A DNA stretch of 64,000 nt from Chlorocebus sabaeus (lineage: Eukaryota; Chordata; Mammalia; Primates; Cercopithecidae). This document shows, in pieces, positions 1 through 11,489 of this stretch. A program made the translations under genes and the position numbers. Position 1 is the stretch's first letter; every line of letters starts with the position of its first letter. Where the stretch lies: assembly GCF_047675955.1 (NCBI RefSeq), contig NC_132925.1, forward strand, positions 22,158,688 through 22,222,687, written 5' to 3'. The notes beneath the pieces are model-generated. The model saw only the letters and a list, made by a program, of their open reading frames with translations, did no database searches and was not told the origin of the DNA.

Positions 1-542
1 TTCTAATACTCCAGAATGTGTGAATATGTACCTTACTTGGCAAAGGTAATATCCAGATGTGATTAAGATTAAGAACTTTGAGATGAGGATGACCAAATGC
101 CTCTAAGAGTTGAAAGCAAAACAGGAATTAAGAAGAACTTTAAGAAGGAGAGGACATATAATCGGGCTCTTGAGGTTGACTAAAGTTTCCAGAAGTAGAG
201 ATGAGGCAAACGAGTTTCAGACAGAAGGAATGGGATGAACAGAGGTTAGCGAGTGTGAAAATATGTACTGTGATTGAGAAAAAGTGGAGAAATCAGTACT
301 ATAGCATATGGGATTAAATTAGTATTCATAAAATAGTTTTTATTACTAAATATTTTTTATTGAATCATACATTTATAAGATATTTGGATAAAAAAGATGT
401 AGAGAAATATAGAACCAAATTGTGAAAAGGTTTTAATACCAGGATTCAGAACCAGACTGTAAAAAGTTTTTAATACCAGGCAAATTATATTATTGTTATT
501 TAACATATATTAAAAATAACATATATATGTTAATATGTATAT
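1..542. other. AT-rich sequence, nothing recognised
   Basis: No long open frame and no repeat family that I can name. The sequence is AT-rich and contains an internal near-duplication: a phrase meaning 'accagattgtgaaaag' followed by 'taataccagg' recurs in altered form around 412-480. That suggests a small local tandem duplication. No gene is supported. Confidence 0.5.
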
Positions 543-600
543 ATGTATGTGTGTGTGCGTGTGTGTGTATATATATATATACACACACACACACATACAT
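543..600. repeat. Palindromic TG/TA/CA microsatellite
   Basis: A TG-rich block (one CG interruption) passes through a TA core into a CA block. The left arm is close to the reverse complement of the right arm, so the repeat is a near-perfect inverted repeat of about 25 bases per arm with almost no spacer. Such alternating purine-pyrimidine tracts can form Z-DNA or cruciforms and are length-polymorphic. This is seen directly; structure in the cell is inference. Confidence 0.9.
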
Positions 601-637
601 CAGACACTTGTTGCCTTATAACATAACGTAGAGCCTT

Positions 638-722
638 GGCCGGGCACAGTGGCTCTCACCTGCAATCCCATGCTTTGGGAAGCCAAGGCAAGAGGATTTC
701 TTGAGGTCAGGAGTTCAAGACC
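638..722 (+). mobile_element. Alu: Alu fragment, 5' end of left monomer only
   Basis: Starts with the Alu 5' signature 'ggccgggcacagtggctc' and runs through the 'ggtcaggagttcaagacc' segment, then stops after about 85 bases. The rest of the left monomer, the right monomer and the A-tail are absent, and no target duplication is evident. This is a 3'-truncated or deleted copy. The sequence has several changes from young Alus, so it is probably AluS or AluJ age. Confidence 0.85.
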
Positions 723-995
723 CCAGATATGGATGAAAGGAAGTGAAAGGAAGAAAGGGAGGTTAAAAATGGTTAGGATATTTCCAACCTGGGTGCCTGG
801 GAGAATATAATTCATTAACAGATAAAGGAAAATAAGGAGGATCCGGTTTAGAGGGTCAGAGGGTCAGGTTTGGCTTTTGGACATGTGAAGTTTGAAGCTC
901 TAAATGCTTCATCTAAGTGGAACTATATAGTCGACATCTAGAAATGGCAGTCTAGCAGAGTAAAGATCGTAAGTTTGTGATAAAATTTGCTTGTA

Positions 996-1740
996 GAAAT
1001 GGAAATAAAAAAGCACAATGAGATGCCATCACACTAGTTAGAATGGCTATTATTAAAAAGTAAAAAAATAACCAATGCTTATGGAGTTGTGGAGAAAAGG
1101 GAACTCTTATACTGTGTTGGTGGGAGTGTAAATTAGTTCAACCATTGTGGAAAGCAGTATGATAAAGCCTCAAAATGCTAAGAGGAGAACAACCATTTAA
1201 CCCAGCTATCCTGTTCCTTGGTATATACCCAAAGGAATTTAAAGTATTCTACCAAAAGGGCACATGCCCTCAAATGTTCACTGCAGCACTATTCGTAATA
1301 GCAAAGACATGGAATCAACCTAAATGCTAATCAGTGGCAGACTGGATAAAGAAAATGTGGTACATATACACTATGGAATATTATGCAGTCATAAAGAGAA
1401 TGAGATTGTCTTTTGCAGGAACATGGATGGAGCTGGAGGCTATTATCCTTAGTAAGCTAACACAGGAAAAGAAAACCAAACACTGCATGTTCTCACTTAT
1501 AAGTGGGAGCTAAATGATAAGAACTTGTGAACACAAATAAGGAAACAACAGACACTGGAGTTTCCTTGACAGGGAGGTTGAGAGGAGGTAAAGGAGCAGA
1601 AAAGGTACCTATTGGGTACTGGGCTTAATACCTGGGTAATAAAAAGATACGTACAACAAACCCCCATGACACATGTTTATCTATGTAACAAACCTTCACA
1701 TGCACCCCCAAACCTAAATCAAAGGTTAACAAAATAAAAT
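996..1740 (+). mobile_element. L1: 5'-truncated L1, end of ORF2 plus 3'UTR
   Basis: Contains the end of L1 ORF2 on the plus strand: the 'acaatgagatgccatc' region, 'gttggtgggagtgtaaattag', the 'tatacccaaagg' segment and the terminal 'tctcacttataagtgggagctaa'. A 3'UTR follows, ending near 'acctaaatcaaaggttaac' with a weak A-rich tail. About 745 bases remain of a roughly 6-kb element, so it is heavily 5'-truncated. Several frameshifts make it non-coding. The 3'UTR resembles older L1PA/L1PB copies. Confidence 0.9.
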
Positions 1741-3675
1741 TTGGCCATCAACATATAGGGACGATAGTTTTAGAGGTGAACATGCATGAGAGAGTAATTG
1801 AGAGAGTAATTTGACTGGATATATGAAGAAGAAAAGAGGGCTAAAGAAAGAAAAAGGTCATGGAGAGGTTGCTGTGTCCATTATCTTTGACGATCTTCCT
1901 TTGCTTCTGTTGGTGCGAAGACTAATGGACTCCCAGAGGCTGTTCTCTTTCTGCCGTACTGCAGCAACTGTACGCTAACACTTTTCTTACTCTTGGACTC
2001 ATTGACCTTCTCACTGGCCTGAGTTATGAAGATTTGACAAACCTTTTTTGTAATGGTCTAACACATCCAGATTTTGCCAAACTACTTGAGCCAGTTTAAA
2101 GAAATGAGAACTCTGGCAACAAAATCATACATGTTTAGGGGGAAGCAGATACTGTGGGTGTGGGCAAGATGGGTAATTGGGACCGCTGGCCCAAGCATAC
2201 AATATTTGATCTCCACATGCTGCCACTTTGCCACTAGAATTAAAAGTCCTCAGCCTGAGCTGCGTATCCCAAGCAAAACAGAAAATTCCAGTACTCTTTT
2301 TCTCTTCTGAGTTTATGGGAATGGGTAGTAGAGAAAGCATAGTCTTTGTGAATGAAAAAGCTGATCTGCACCGATATTGGTATAGTCTGGTAATACTTTA
2401 ATACTTCTAAATAGCTTTTGCTCTAATATATTTCTTCATAGTATCGGCTATCTCAGCTGTACCCAAATCTTTTAATTTGCTTAAATTTATGCTGGGAAGT
2501 TTTGGAAACTGGAACTTTGTTGGGGTTCCTCTCATCCTCACATTGTAATTCTCATGTGAATTTCTCCCCTGCAAAGTTATGTGGCTTTCCATCTGGCTAT
2601 ATTCATAAGCCATCCTTCTCATAGAACTTAGATCAAATGCATTAGTTTCCTTGGAATTAGATTAGCATCTTGATCTGAGAGCTTTCTTGGCTTTTCCTGC
2701 TGACAAGAGATGAAAGCCTCATAAATAAAAATGCTGCTTTGTTTGCCTTTATGTTGTGATGTACCCTGTGGAAGAGGAAGACAATTAGATCTAAACATCT
2801 TTTTATTCAATGTTACAGATATTTTCTTCTTTTATGGCTTGACCTAGCTTCCTCTCTTCCAGTATTATCTACTGTGCAGATTGTATAATAGCACTGGAAA
2901 ATTAAATAGCGACCTTCAAACTAGCATTTGTTTCTTCTGACTACTTCAGAAATCTTCTCAGGGGAGGATGTGAGTTCTTTGTGCTTCACTATCAATGATA
3001 TCATTCTAAAGTGAGTGATAGTGAATTACTTTTTCCCGAGAATTTTGTCAAAAATAGTCAATAATAATTGACAATCAAGTCTGAATAAAATACCATAATA
3101 AAGTCTGCATGCATTAGACTGGAGATAGCTATTTAAATTTACGTTTTTATTTAGCATTGGTTAAAAATTTACAGATGGCGCTAAATACTAAGGGAATTCT
3201 GGGACACAGATTCAGACATAGAATTCACCTGACTTGAGGTGTAAATGTATAAAGTTATGACATCAGACTTGACTTTATTAATATGATGCTATTTGGGATA
3301 TTTCTACTTTTATATTAAAATAACTTTGAAGTAGTAAGCTTGTTATTATTAATATAATGCTGATAATGTTATTGGTCATAATAATTTATAGTATTTAAGA
3401 GTAAAGTAGTTAGGATCTGGAAAAGGGCTGTGGCTGTACAATTTCAATAAATAGTAGAAGTCAGTGTTTCTGAGACCAAAGTTAAAGAGTTGTAGGGAGA
3501 GAAAGAGGCACGTGATATCAAAATCAGAAGCCTGAACCTGTCATTGAAAAATGAAGTTGAAGACAGCCTTGCAATAATAAGACTGATTCAAGCAGATAGC
3601 TGATGGAAAACACCTGGAAAAGGGAGTAGACATAATTTTGTGTCATTGAAACATATTCAAGTTTCTCAGCTTACA
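1741..3675. other. Unassigned sequence
   Basis: About 1.9 kb in which I recognise no repeat family, exon or RNA gene. The open frames here (60 to 78 codons on either strand) have no family signature and lengths expected by chance. It may be unique sequence or very old repeats below my recognition limit. Confidence 0.5.
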
Positions 3676-4041
3676 TATATTAGTCCATTTTCACACGGGT
3701 ATAAAGACATACTCGAGACTGGGTAATTTGTAAAGAAAAGACATTTAGTTGACTCACAGTTCTTCACGGGGGGAGGCCTCAGGAAACTTACAATTATGAC
3801 GGGAGGAGAAGCAGGCACCTTCTTCACAAAGTGGCAGGAGAGAGTGTGAGTGAAAAGTCCAGGGGAAACTGCCATTTACGAAACTGTCAGATCTCATGTA
3901 AACTCACTCACTATCACGAGAACAGCATGGGGGAAATCTGTCCTCATGATCCAATCACCTCTCACCAGGTCCCTCCCTCAACACCTGGGGATTACAATTC
4001 AAGATGAGATTTGGGTGGGGACAGAAAGCTTAACCATATCA
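3676..4041 (-). mobile_element. MST LTR: Solo LTR of the MST/THE1 (ERVL-MaLR) group
   Basis: The complement of this 366-base stretch reads as a MaLR LTR: it starts with the 'tgatatggttaagc' type end, carries 'cccacccaaatctcatcttg' and 'catgaggacagatttccccc', and ends near 'gggtaatt' plus 'actaatata'. In the given orientation it opens with 'tattagtccattttcacac' and closes at 'ccatatca'. No internal region is attached, so it is a solo LTR left by LTR-LTR recombination. The flanks 'ttaca' and 'ttagg' only partly match as a 5-base duplication. Confidence 0.85.
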
Positions 4042-4920
4042 TTAGGAGAATATGAAATTCCAAGGCTTTTTGGAATTAAAAAATTATTTTTAACTTTTGT
4101 GGTATGTAACAGGCATATATATTTATGGAGTATATGAGCTATTTTGATACCGGCATCCAGTGCATAATAATTACATCAGAGTAAGTGGTGTATCCATCAC
4201 CTCAAGCATTTATCCTTTGTGTTACAAAGAATCCAATTATACTTTTAGTTACTTGAAAATATATAATAATTATTGTAGACTATAGTCACCCTGTTATGCT
4301 ATCAAACACTAGGTCTTACTCATTTTATCTAACTATATTTTTGTACCCATTAGCCATCTCCCCTTGGCCCCTCACCCAACTACCCTTTTCAGCCTCTAGT
4401 AACCATCATTCTACTTCCTTTCTCTATGAGGTTCAATTGTTTTCAGTTTTAGCTCCCACAAATAGGTGAAAACAAGTGAAATTTGTCTTTCTGTGCCTCA
4501 CTTATTTCATGTAACGTAATGATCTCCACTTCCATCCATGTTATATATGACAGAATCTCATTTTTTGTATGATTGAATACTACTCCATTGTGTATATGTA
4601 CTACATATTCTTTATACAGTCATCTGTTGATGCATACTTACGTTGCTTCCAAATCTTGGTTATGGTGAATATTGCTGCAATAAACATGGGAGTGCAGTTA
4701 TCTCTTCAATATACTAATTTCCATTCTTTTGGGTACATACCTAGCAGTGGGATTGCTGGATCATATAGTAGCTCTATTTTTAGTTTTGAGGAACCTCCAA
4801 ACTCTTCTCCATAGTGGTTGTACTAATTTACATTCCCACCCAACAATGTACAAGGGTCCCATTTCTCCTTATCCTTGCCAGCATTTGTTACTGCCTGTCT
4901 TTTGGATAAAAGCCATTTTA

Positions 4921-6329
4921 TTTATTTTACTTTTTAAAATTATAATTACTTTTACTATACCTTTTTAATTAAAACTTTTAATTTTAGGTTTGGGGGTACA
5001 TGTGAAAGTTTGTTACATAGATAAATATATGTCATGGGGGTTTGTTGTACATATTATTACATCAGCCAGGTATTAAGCCCAGTACCCAATGGGTACCTTT
5101 TCTGTTCCTCTCCCTCTTCCCAACCTCCCCCATCAAGTAGACCTCAGCGATTATTGCTTCCTTCTTTGCGTTCATAAGTTCTTATCATTTAGGTCCCACT
5201 TATAAGTAAGAACATGCACTTTTTGGTTTTCTGTTTCTGTGTTAGTTTGCCAGATAGCCTCCAGCTTCATCCATGTTCATGTAAAAGATATCTTATTCTT
5301 TATTATGTCTACAAAATATTCCATGGTGTATGTGTACCCTATTTTCTTTATCCAGTCTGTCATTGATGGGTATTTTAGTTGATTCCATGTCTTTGCTGTT
5401 GTGAATAGTGCTGCAATGAACATTGTGTGCACAATCTTTATTGTAGGATGCTTTATATTCCTTTGGGTATATACCCAGCAATGGGATTGCTGAGCAGAAT
5501 GGTACTTCTGCTTTTAGCTCTTTGAGGAATCACCATACTGCTTTCCACAATGGCGGAATTAATTTACACTCCCACCAACAGTGTATGAGAGTTCCCTTTT
5601 CTCTACAACTTCACCAGCACTGGTTATTTTTTGACTTTTTAGTAATCACCATTCTGACTGGTGTGAGATGGCATCTCATTGTGGTTTTGGTTTCCATTTC
5701 TCTAATGATCAGTGATATTGAGCTTTTTTAAAAATATGCTAGTTGGCTGCATGTATGTCTTCCTTTGAGAAATGTCCATGTCCTTGGCCCACTTTTTAAT
5801 GGAGTTGTTTTTCTCTTGTAAATTTGTTTAAGTTCCTTAAACGTGCTGGATATTAGACATTTGTCAGATGCATAGTTTGCAGATATTTTCTCCCATTCTG
5901 TAGGTTGTCTGTTTACTGTGTTGATAGCTTCTTTTGTTGTGCAGAAGCTCTTAAGTTTAATTCGTTCACATTTGTCATTTTTTGCTCTTGTTGTGATTGC
6001 TTTTGGTGTCTTTGTCATAAAATCTTTACCTGTTCCTATGTCCAGGATGGTATTGCCGAGGTTGCCTTCCAGGGATTTTATAATTTTGGGTTTTACATTT
6101 AGGTATTGAATCCATCTTGAATTGACTTTTGTATATGGTGTAAGGAAGGAGCCCAGCTTTAATCTTCTGCATATGGCTAGTCAGTTATCCCAGCGCCATT
6201 TATTGAATAAGGAGTCTTTTCTTCATTGTTTATTTGTGTCAGCTTTGTCAAATATCAGATGGTCATAGATGTGTGCGGCCTTATATCTGGGCTCTTTATT
6301 CCATTCCATTGGTCTGTGTGTCTGTTGAG
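4921..6329 (-). mobile_element. L1: 5'-truncated L1PB/L1PA-like insertion in the old L1M
   Basis: The complement gives an L1 3'UTR with A-rich tail (near 4921-4990) followed by ORF2 C-terminal sequence up to about 6329, where it is 5'-truncated. The flanks carry matching 13-base duplications, 'aaaagccatttta' at 4908-4920 and 'aaaagctatttta' at 6330-6342 (one mismatch). The surrounding L1M sequence continues directly across. This is a textbook target-primed insertion of one L1 into another. ORF2 is broken by stops and frameshifts. Confidence 0.9.
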
Positions 6330-7645
6330 AAAAGCTATTTTAACTGGGTAAAATGATATCTCATTGTAGTTTTGTTTTTTATTTCTCTCATGGTCAATGA
6401 TGTTGAACACCTTTTCATATACCTGATTTCCTTTTGTATGTCTTCTTTCGAGAAACGTCTATTCAGATTTTTTTGTTCATTTTGAAATCAGATTATTCGA
6501 TTTTTTTTCCTGTAGCGTTGTTTAAACTCCTTATGTATTCTGGTTATTAATCCTTTATTAGATGGATAGTTTGCAAATATTTTCTCCATATCTGTGAGTT
6601 GTTTCTTCACACTGTTGACTGTTTCCTTTGCTGTGTAGAAGCTTTTTAACTTCTTGTGATCCTATTTATCCATTTTTGCTTTGGTTGACTGTGTTTGTGG
6701 GATATTACTCAAGAAATCTTTGCTCAGTCCAATGTCCTAGAGAATTCCCTCAATGTTTTCTTTTAGTAGTTTCATAGCTTGATGTTTTAGATTTAAGTCT
6801 TTAATCTATTTTGATTCAATTTTTGTATATCATGAGAGATAAGAGTCTAGTTTCATTCTTCTGCATATGAATATGAATATTTCCCCAGCATTGTTTATTG
6901 AATAAATTGTCCCTTTTCCAGTGTATGTTCTTGACTACTTATCAAAATGAGATTGCCATAGATGTATGGATTTGTTTCTGCATTCTCTATTCTGTCCATT
7001 GGTCTATTTTTTTTTTTATGCCAGTACCGTGCTGTTTTGATTAATATACATTTGCAGCATGATGTGAAGTCAGGTAATGTATTCCTCCAGTTTTGTTATT
7101 TTTGCTCAGGATAGCTTTGACTATTCTAGGTCTTTTGTGGTTCCATATAAATTTTAAAATTGTTTTTTTCAGAAGAATATCATTGGTATTTTGATAAGGA
7201 CTCCACTGAATCTGTAGATTGATTTGGGTGATATGAACAGTTTAACAATCTTGATTTTTCTAATCCATGAACATGGAATATCATTCCATTTTTTGGTGTC
7301 CTCTTCAACTTCGTTCATCAATGCTTCACAGTTTTTAGTGTAGAGACTTTTTACTTCTTCGTTTAAGTTAATTTTGAGGTATTTTATTTTATTTTGTTTG
7401 TAGCTACTGTAAATAAGAGTACCTTCTTGATTTCTGTTTGAGATTGTTAACTCTTGGCACATAAAAGTTGTACTGATTTTTTTATGTTGACTGTGTATTC
7501 TGCAACTTTACTATATTTGTTTATCAATTCTAATAGTTTTTGGTGGAGTCCTTAGGTTTCTCCAAATATAAGAACATACCATATGAAAACAAGGATACTT
7601 AGTATTCTTCCTTTCCAATTTGTATGCCTTTTCTTTTCTTTTCTC

Positions 7646-7749
7646 CCTTCCCTTCCCTTCCCTTCCCTTCCCTTCCCTTCCCTTCCCTTCCCTTCCCTTC
7701 CCCTCCCCTCCCCTCCCCTCCCCTCCCCTCCCCTCCCCTCCCCTCCCCT
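7646..7749. repeat. Pyrimidine-tract pentamer satellite (TTCCC)n then (TCCCC)n
   Basis: About 11 TTCCC units (7646-7699) change abruptly to about 10 TCCCC units (7700-7749), with T/C-rich borders on both sides. It sits inside ORF2 of the old L1M, where the normal L1 has a short T/C-rich stretch, so it is probably an expansion of that seed. One strand is pure pyrimidine; the other is runs of three then four G separated by A. That composition can form triplex (H-DNA) or G-quadruplex structures. Confidence 0.95.
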
Positions 7750-9739
7750 TTCCTTCCTTTCCTTTTTCTCTTGTCTGATTGCTCTAGCTAGGACCTCCAG
7801 TACTCTGTTGAATAACAGTGGTAAAAGTGGGCATCCCTGTCTTCTTCCAGATCTCAGAGGCAAGGCATTTAGTTTTTCCCAATTCAGTATGATACTAGCT
7901 ATGAGTCTGTTATAAATGGTTTTTATTGTGTATAGGTATGTTCCTTCTATCCCCAGATTTTTTGAGGATTTTTTTTATCATGAAGAGACGTTGAATTTTA
8001 TCAAACACTTTTTTGGCATCAATTGAAATGGTCGTATTGATTTCTTCCTTTATTCAGTTGATATAGTGTATCACATAGACTGACTTGTGTATGTTAAACC
8101 ATCTTTGCATCCCTGGGATAAATCCCGCTTGGTCATGATAAGCAATGTTTTTAATGTGTTGTTGAATTTGGTTTACCAATATTTTGTTGAGGATTTTTCA
8201 TCAATGTTCATTGGGGATATGGGCCTATAGTTTTTTTTTTCTTGATGTGTTTTTGTCTGGTTTTGGTATCAGAGTAATACTGGCCTCATTGAATGAATTT
8301 AAAAGTATTCCCTCCTCAATTTTTTGAAATAGTTTGTGTAGGATTTGTATCAGTTCTTCTTTAAATGTTTGGTAAGATTCAGCAGTAAATCCATCAGGTC
8401 CCAGGATTTTCTTTGCTGGGATTGTTTCCATCATGGCTTTGATCTTACTACTTGTTATTGATCTTTTCAGGTTTTGAATTTCTTCGTGTTTCAGTCTTGG
8501 TAGGCTGTATGTGTCTAGGAATTTATGGATTTATTCTAAGTTTTCCAATTTATTGGCATTAGTTGCTCAGAGTAGCTTCTGTTTATCCTTTGGTTTCTGT
8601 GGTATTGGTGGTAATGTATCCTTTTTCACCTTGATTTTATTTACTTGAGTCTTCTTTCTTTTTCCTCAGTCTGGGTAAACATTTGTCAATTTTTTAAAAT
8701 GTATTTTCAAAAAAACAACTTTTTGTTTGATCATTTGTTTTGTTTTCTTCATCTCAATTTCATTTGTTTCTGCTTTGATCTTTATTATTTCTTTTCTTCT
8801 ACTAATTTGAGGTTTGGTTTGCTCTTCTCTTTCTAGTTCTTTAAGACATGCCATTAGGTTGTTCCTTTGTAGTTTTTCTGGTTCTTTGATCTAGGTGCTT
8901 ATAGTTATAAACTTTCCTCTTATTATGCTTTCTTTGTATCCCATAGGGTATGGTGTGTTGTGTTTCATTATCATTTGCTTCAAGAAATTTTTAAATTTTC
9001 TTCTAACTTTCTTCATTGCCCCACTGGTCATTCAGGAACATATTGTTTAATTTCCATGTGTTTGTATAGTTTCCAATATTTCTTTCGTTATTGATTTCTA
9101 GTTTTATTCCATTGTGGTCAGAGAAGTTACTTGATACAATTTCGACTTAAAAAAATGTTTTAAGACTTGTTTTGTGGCCTAACATATGGCCTATCCTTGA
9201 GAATGTTTCATGTGCTCAGGAGAAGAATGCGTATTATGCACCGTTAGAGGACATATTCTTTAAATATATAATAGGTGCGTTTGTTTCATAATGCAGATTA
9301 AGTCTGATTTTCTTTGTTGATTTCCTGTCTGAATGATCTGTCCAATGCTGAACATGAGGTGTTAACATCTCTGGCTATGATTGTATTGGGGGCTATCTCT
9401 CTCTTTAGCTCTAATGATATTTGTTTTATATATCTGGGTGGTCCAATGTGGGATGCATATATATTTACAATTGTTATATCCTGCTGAATTGACCCCTTTA
9501 TCATTATGTAATTACTTATTTTGTCTCTTCTTATAGTTTTAAATCTTGTAATCTTTTTGTATAAGCGTAGCTACTCCTGTTCTTTTTTTTGTTTCCCTTT
9601 TGTGGAATATCTTTTTCCATTTCTTTATTTTCAGTCTATGTATGTCTTTAGAGGTGCAGTGTGTGTTAGTGTGTTTTTTATAGGCAACAAATCATTGCAT
9701 CTTGGTTGTTTATCCATTCAGCCATTATGTGTCTTTTTT

Positions 9740-10058
9740 GTTTTGTTTTGTTTGTTTTTGAGTCAGAGTCTCACTCCGTCTCCCAGGCTGGAGTGCAATG
9801 GCGTGATCTTTGGGTCACTGCAGTCTCTGCCTCCCAGGTTCAAGCAATTCTCCTGCCTCAGCCTCCCAAATAGCTGGAATTACAGGCGCCCACCACCACA
9901 GCCAACTAATTTTTGTATTTTTAGTAGAGACGGGGTTTCACCATGTCGGCCAGGCTGGTCTCTTGGCCAGACTGGTCTCAAACTCCTGACCTCATGATCT
10001 GCCTGCCTCAGCCTCCCAAAGTGCTGGGATTACACGTGTGAACCACTGTGTCCAACCT
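9740..10058 (-). mobile_element. Alu: Full-length Alu in the old L1M
   Basis: Minus-strand Alu: T-rich tail complement at 9735-9760, then 'gagtcagagtctcactccg', both monomers, ending at 'ccactgtgtccaacc'. Flanking sequence 'attatgtgtctttt' on the left and 'attctatgtctttt' on the right is a plausible target duplication. A tandem repeat of the 'ggccaggctggtctc' segment around 9949-9985 ('ctggtctcttggccagactggtctc') is a small internal duplication. Divergence suggests AluS age. Confidence 0.9.
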
Positions 10059-11071
10059 ATTCTATGTCTTTTGATTGGAGTGTAGTTCATTTACATTCAA
10101 TATAAATTTGTTTTTTGTTTGTTTTTGGTCTTCTCTTTCTACTTTCTATTATTCCTGTCTTCCTTTTAGTGAAGGTGTTATTCTCTGGTGATATTTAATT
10201 TTTTGCTTTTGTGTGTGTATCTGTTGCATGTTTTGTTATTTGAGGGTTCCATGCCTCTTGCAAGTAATATATTATAGCCACTATTTTAAATAGATGACTT
10301 AACACTGATTGCATAAACAAATAAGTAAATTAACAAATAAAGAGAAAACTAATAAAAACTCAACTTTTTAACTTCCTTCCCCTGCTTTTTAACTTTCTGT
10401 TGTTTTTACTTATGTCTTTTTGTAGATAAGATACATGAGATTCAAAATTTGATCTCTGTAGTCTCTGACTTAAAAAGTTGTCGTAGTTGCTATTTTTTCA
10501 TTGGTTCATCTTTTAGTCTTTTTACTCAAGACATAAACAATTTACATGCTGCAATGACAGTGTTGTAATATTCTTTGTTTTTCTGTGTACTTACTATTGC
10601 CAGTGAGATTTCTATTTTCAGATGATTTATTATTGCTCATTAACATCCTTTTCTTTCAGATTGAGGACCCCCCCTTTAGTATTTCTTGTAGGACTGGTTT
10701 GGCATTGATAAAATCCCTCAGATTTTGAAGGATAGTTTTGCTGGATATACCATTCTAGGATAAAAGTGTTTTTCCCTGAGCATGTTATGCATGTCATGCC
10801 ACTCTCTCCTGACCTGTAAGGTTTCCACTGAGAAGTCTGCTGCCTGATGTATTGGAGCTTCATTGTATGTTATTTGTTTCTCTTCTCTTGTTACTTTTAG
10901 GATTCCTTCTTCATCCTTGACCTTTGGAAGTTTGATTATTAAATGTCTTGAGGTAGTTTTCTTTCAATTAAATCTGCTTAGTATTCTATAACTGTCTTAC
11001 TCTTGATAACAGTATAATGTTGGCTATGTGTTTGCTATAGATGACTCTTATTATTTTGAGGTATGTTCTTT

Positions 11072-11489
11072 TGATATTAGTTTGTTCTTGCATTGCTACA
11101 AAGACATTTGTGGTACTGGGTAATTTATAAGAAAAAGAGGTTTAATTGGCTCAGGGTTCTGCAGGCTGTACAAAATACATAATGCTGGCATCTGCTCAGC
11201 TTCTGGGGAGACCTCAGGAAACTTACAATCATGGTGAAAGGCAAAGAGGGAGCAGGCACAGCACATGGCCAGAGCAGAAGCAAGAGGAAGAAGGCAGGGA
11301 GGTGCCTATTAAATAAACAGATCTCATGAAAACTCACTCACTATTGTGTGGACAGCATCAAAGGAATGATGCTAAGCCATTTGTGAGAAACCTGCCCCCA
11401 TGATCCAATCACCTCCTACTAGACCCCACCTCCAACAAGGGGGATTACATTTCAACATTAGATGTGAGTAGGAACACAAATCCATATCA
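11072..11489 (-). mobile_element. MaLR LTR: Solo MaLR LTR (MST/MLT1-like) with clean 5-bp TSD
   Basis: Opens in the given orientation with 'tgatattagtttgttcttg', contains 'gggtaatttataag' and 'ctcaggaaacttacaatc', and closes with 'tccatatca'. It is 418 bases with no internal region. Identical 5-base flanks 'tcttt' occur at 11067-11071 and 11490-11494, the duplication length expected for MaLR integrases. The disrupted L1 ORF2 sequence resumes exactly after it. Confidence 0.88.

Noticed and set aside
545..600. Possible CRISPR-like or tandem protein-binding array
   Set aside because: The repeats are dinucleotide microsatellite units with no spacers; in a primate genome this is ordinary simple sequence.
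7552..7915. Overlapping 103- and 110-codon frames with repetitive Gly/Glu/Arg/Lys or Pro/Ser/Leu
   Set aside because: They are translations of the pentamer satellite, whose 5-base unit keeps frames open. Not a protein gene.
9521..9997. 158-codon plus-strand frame
   Set aside because: It runs through old L1M sequence and the complement of an Alu; the C-terminal part is the well-known Alu antisense translation. No gene.
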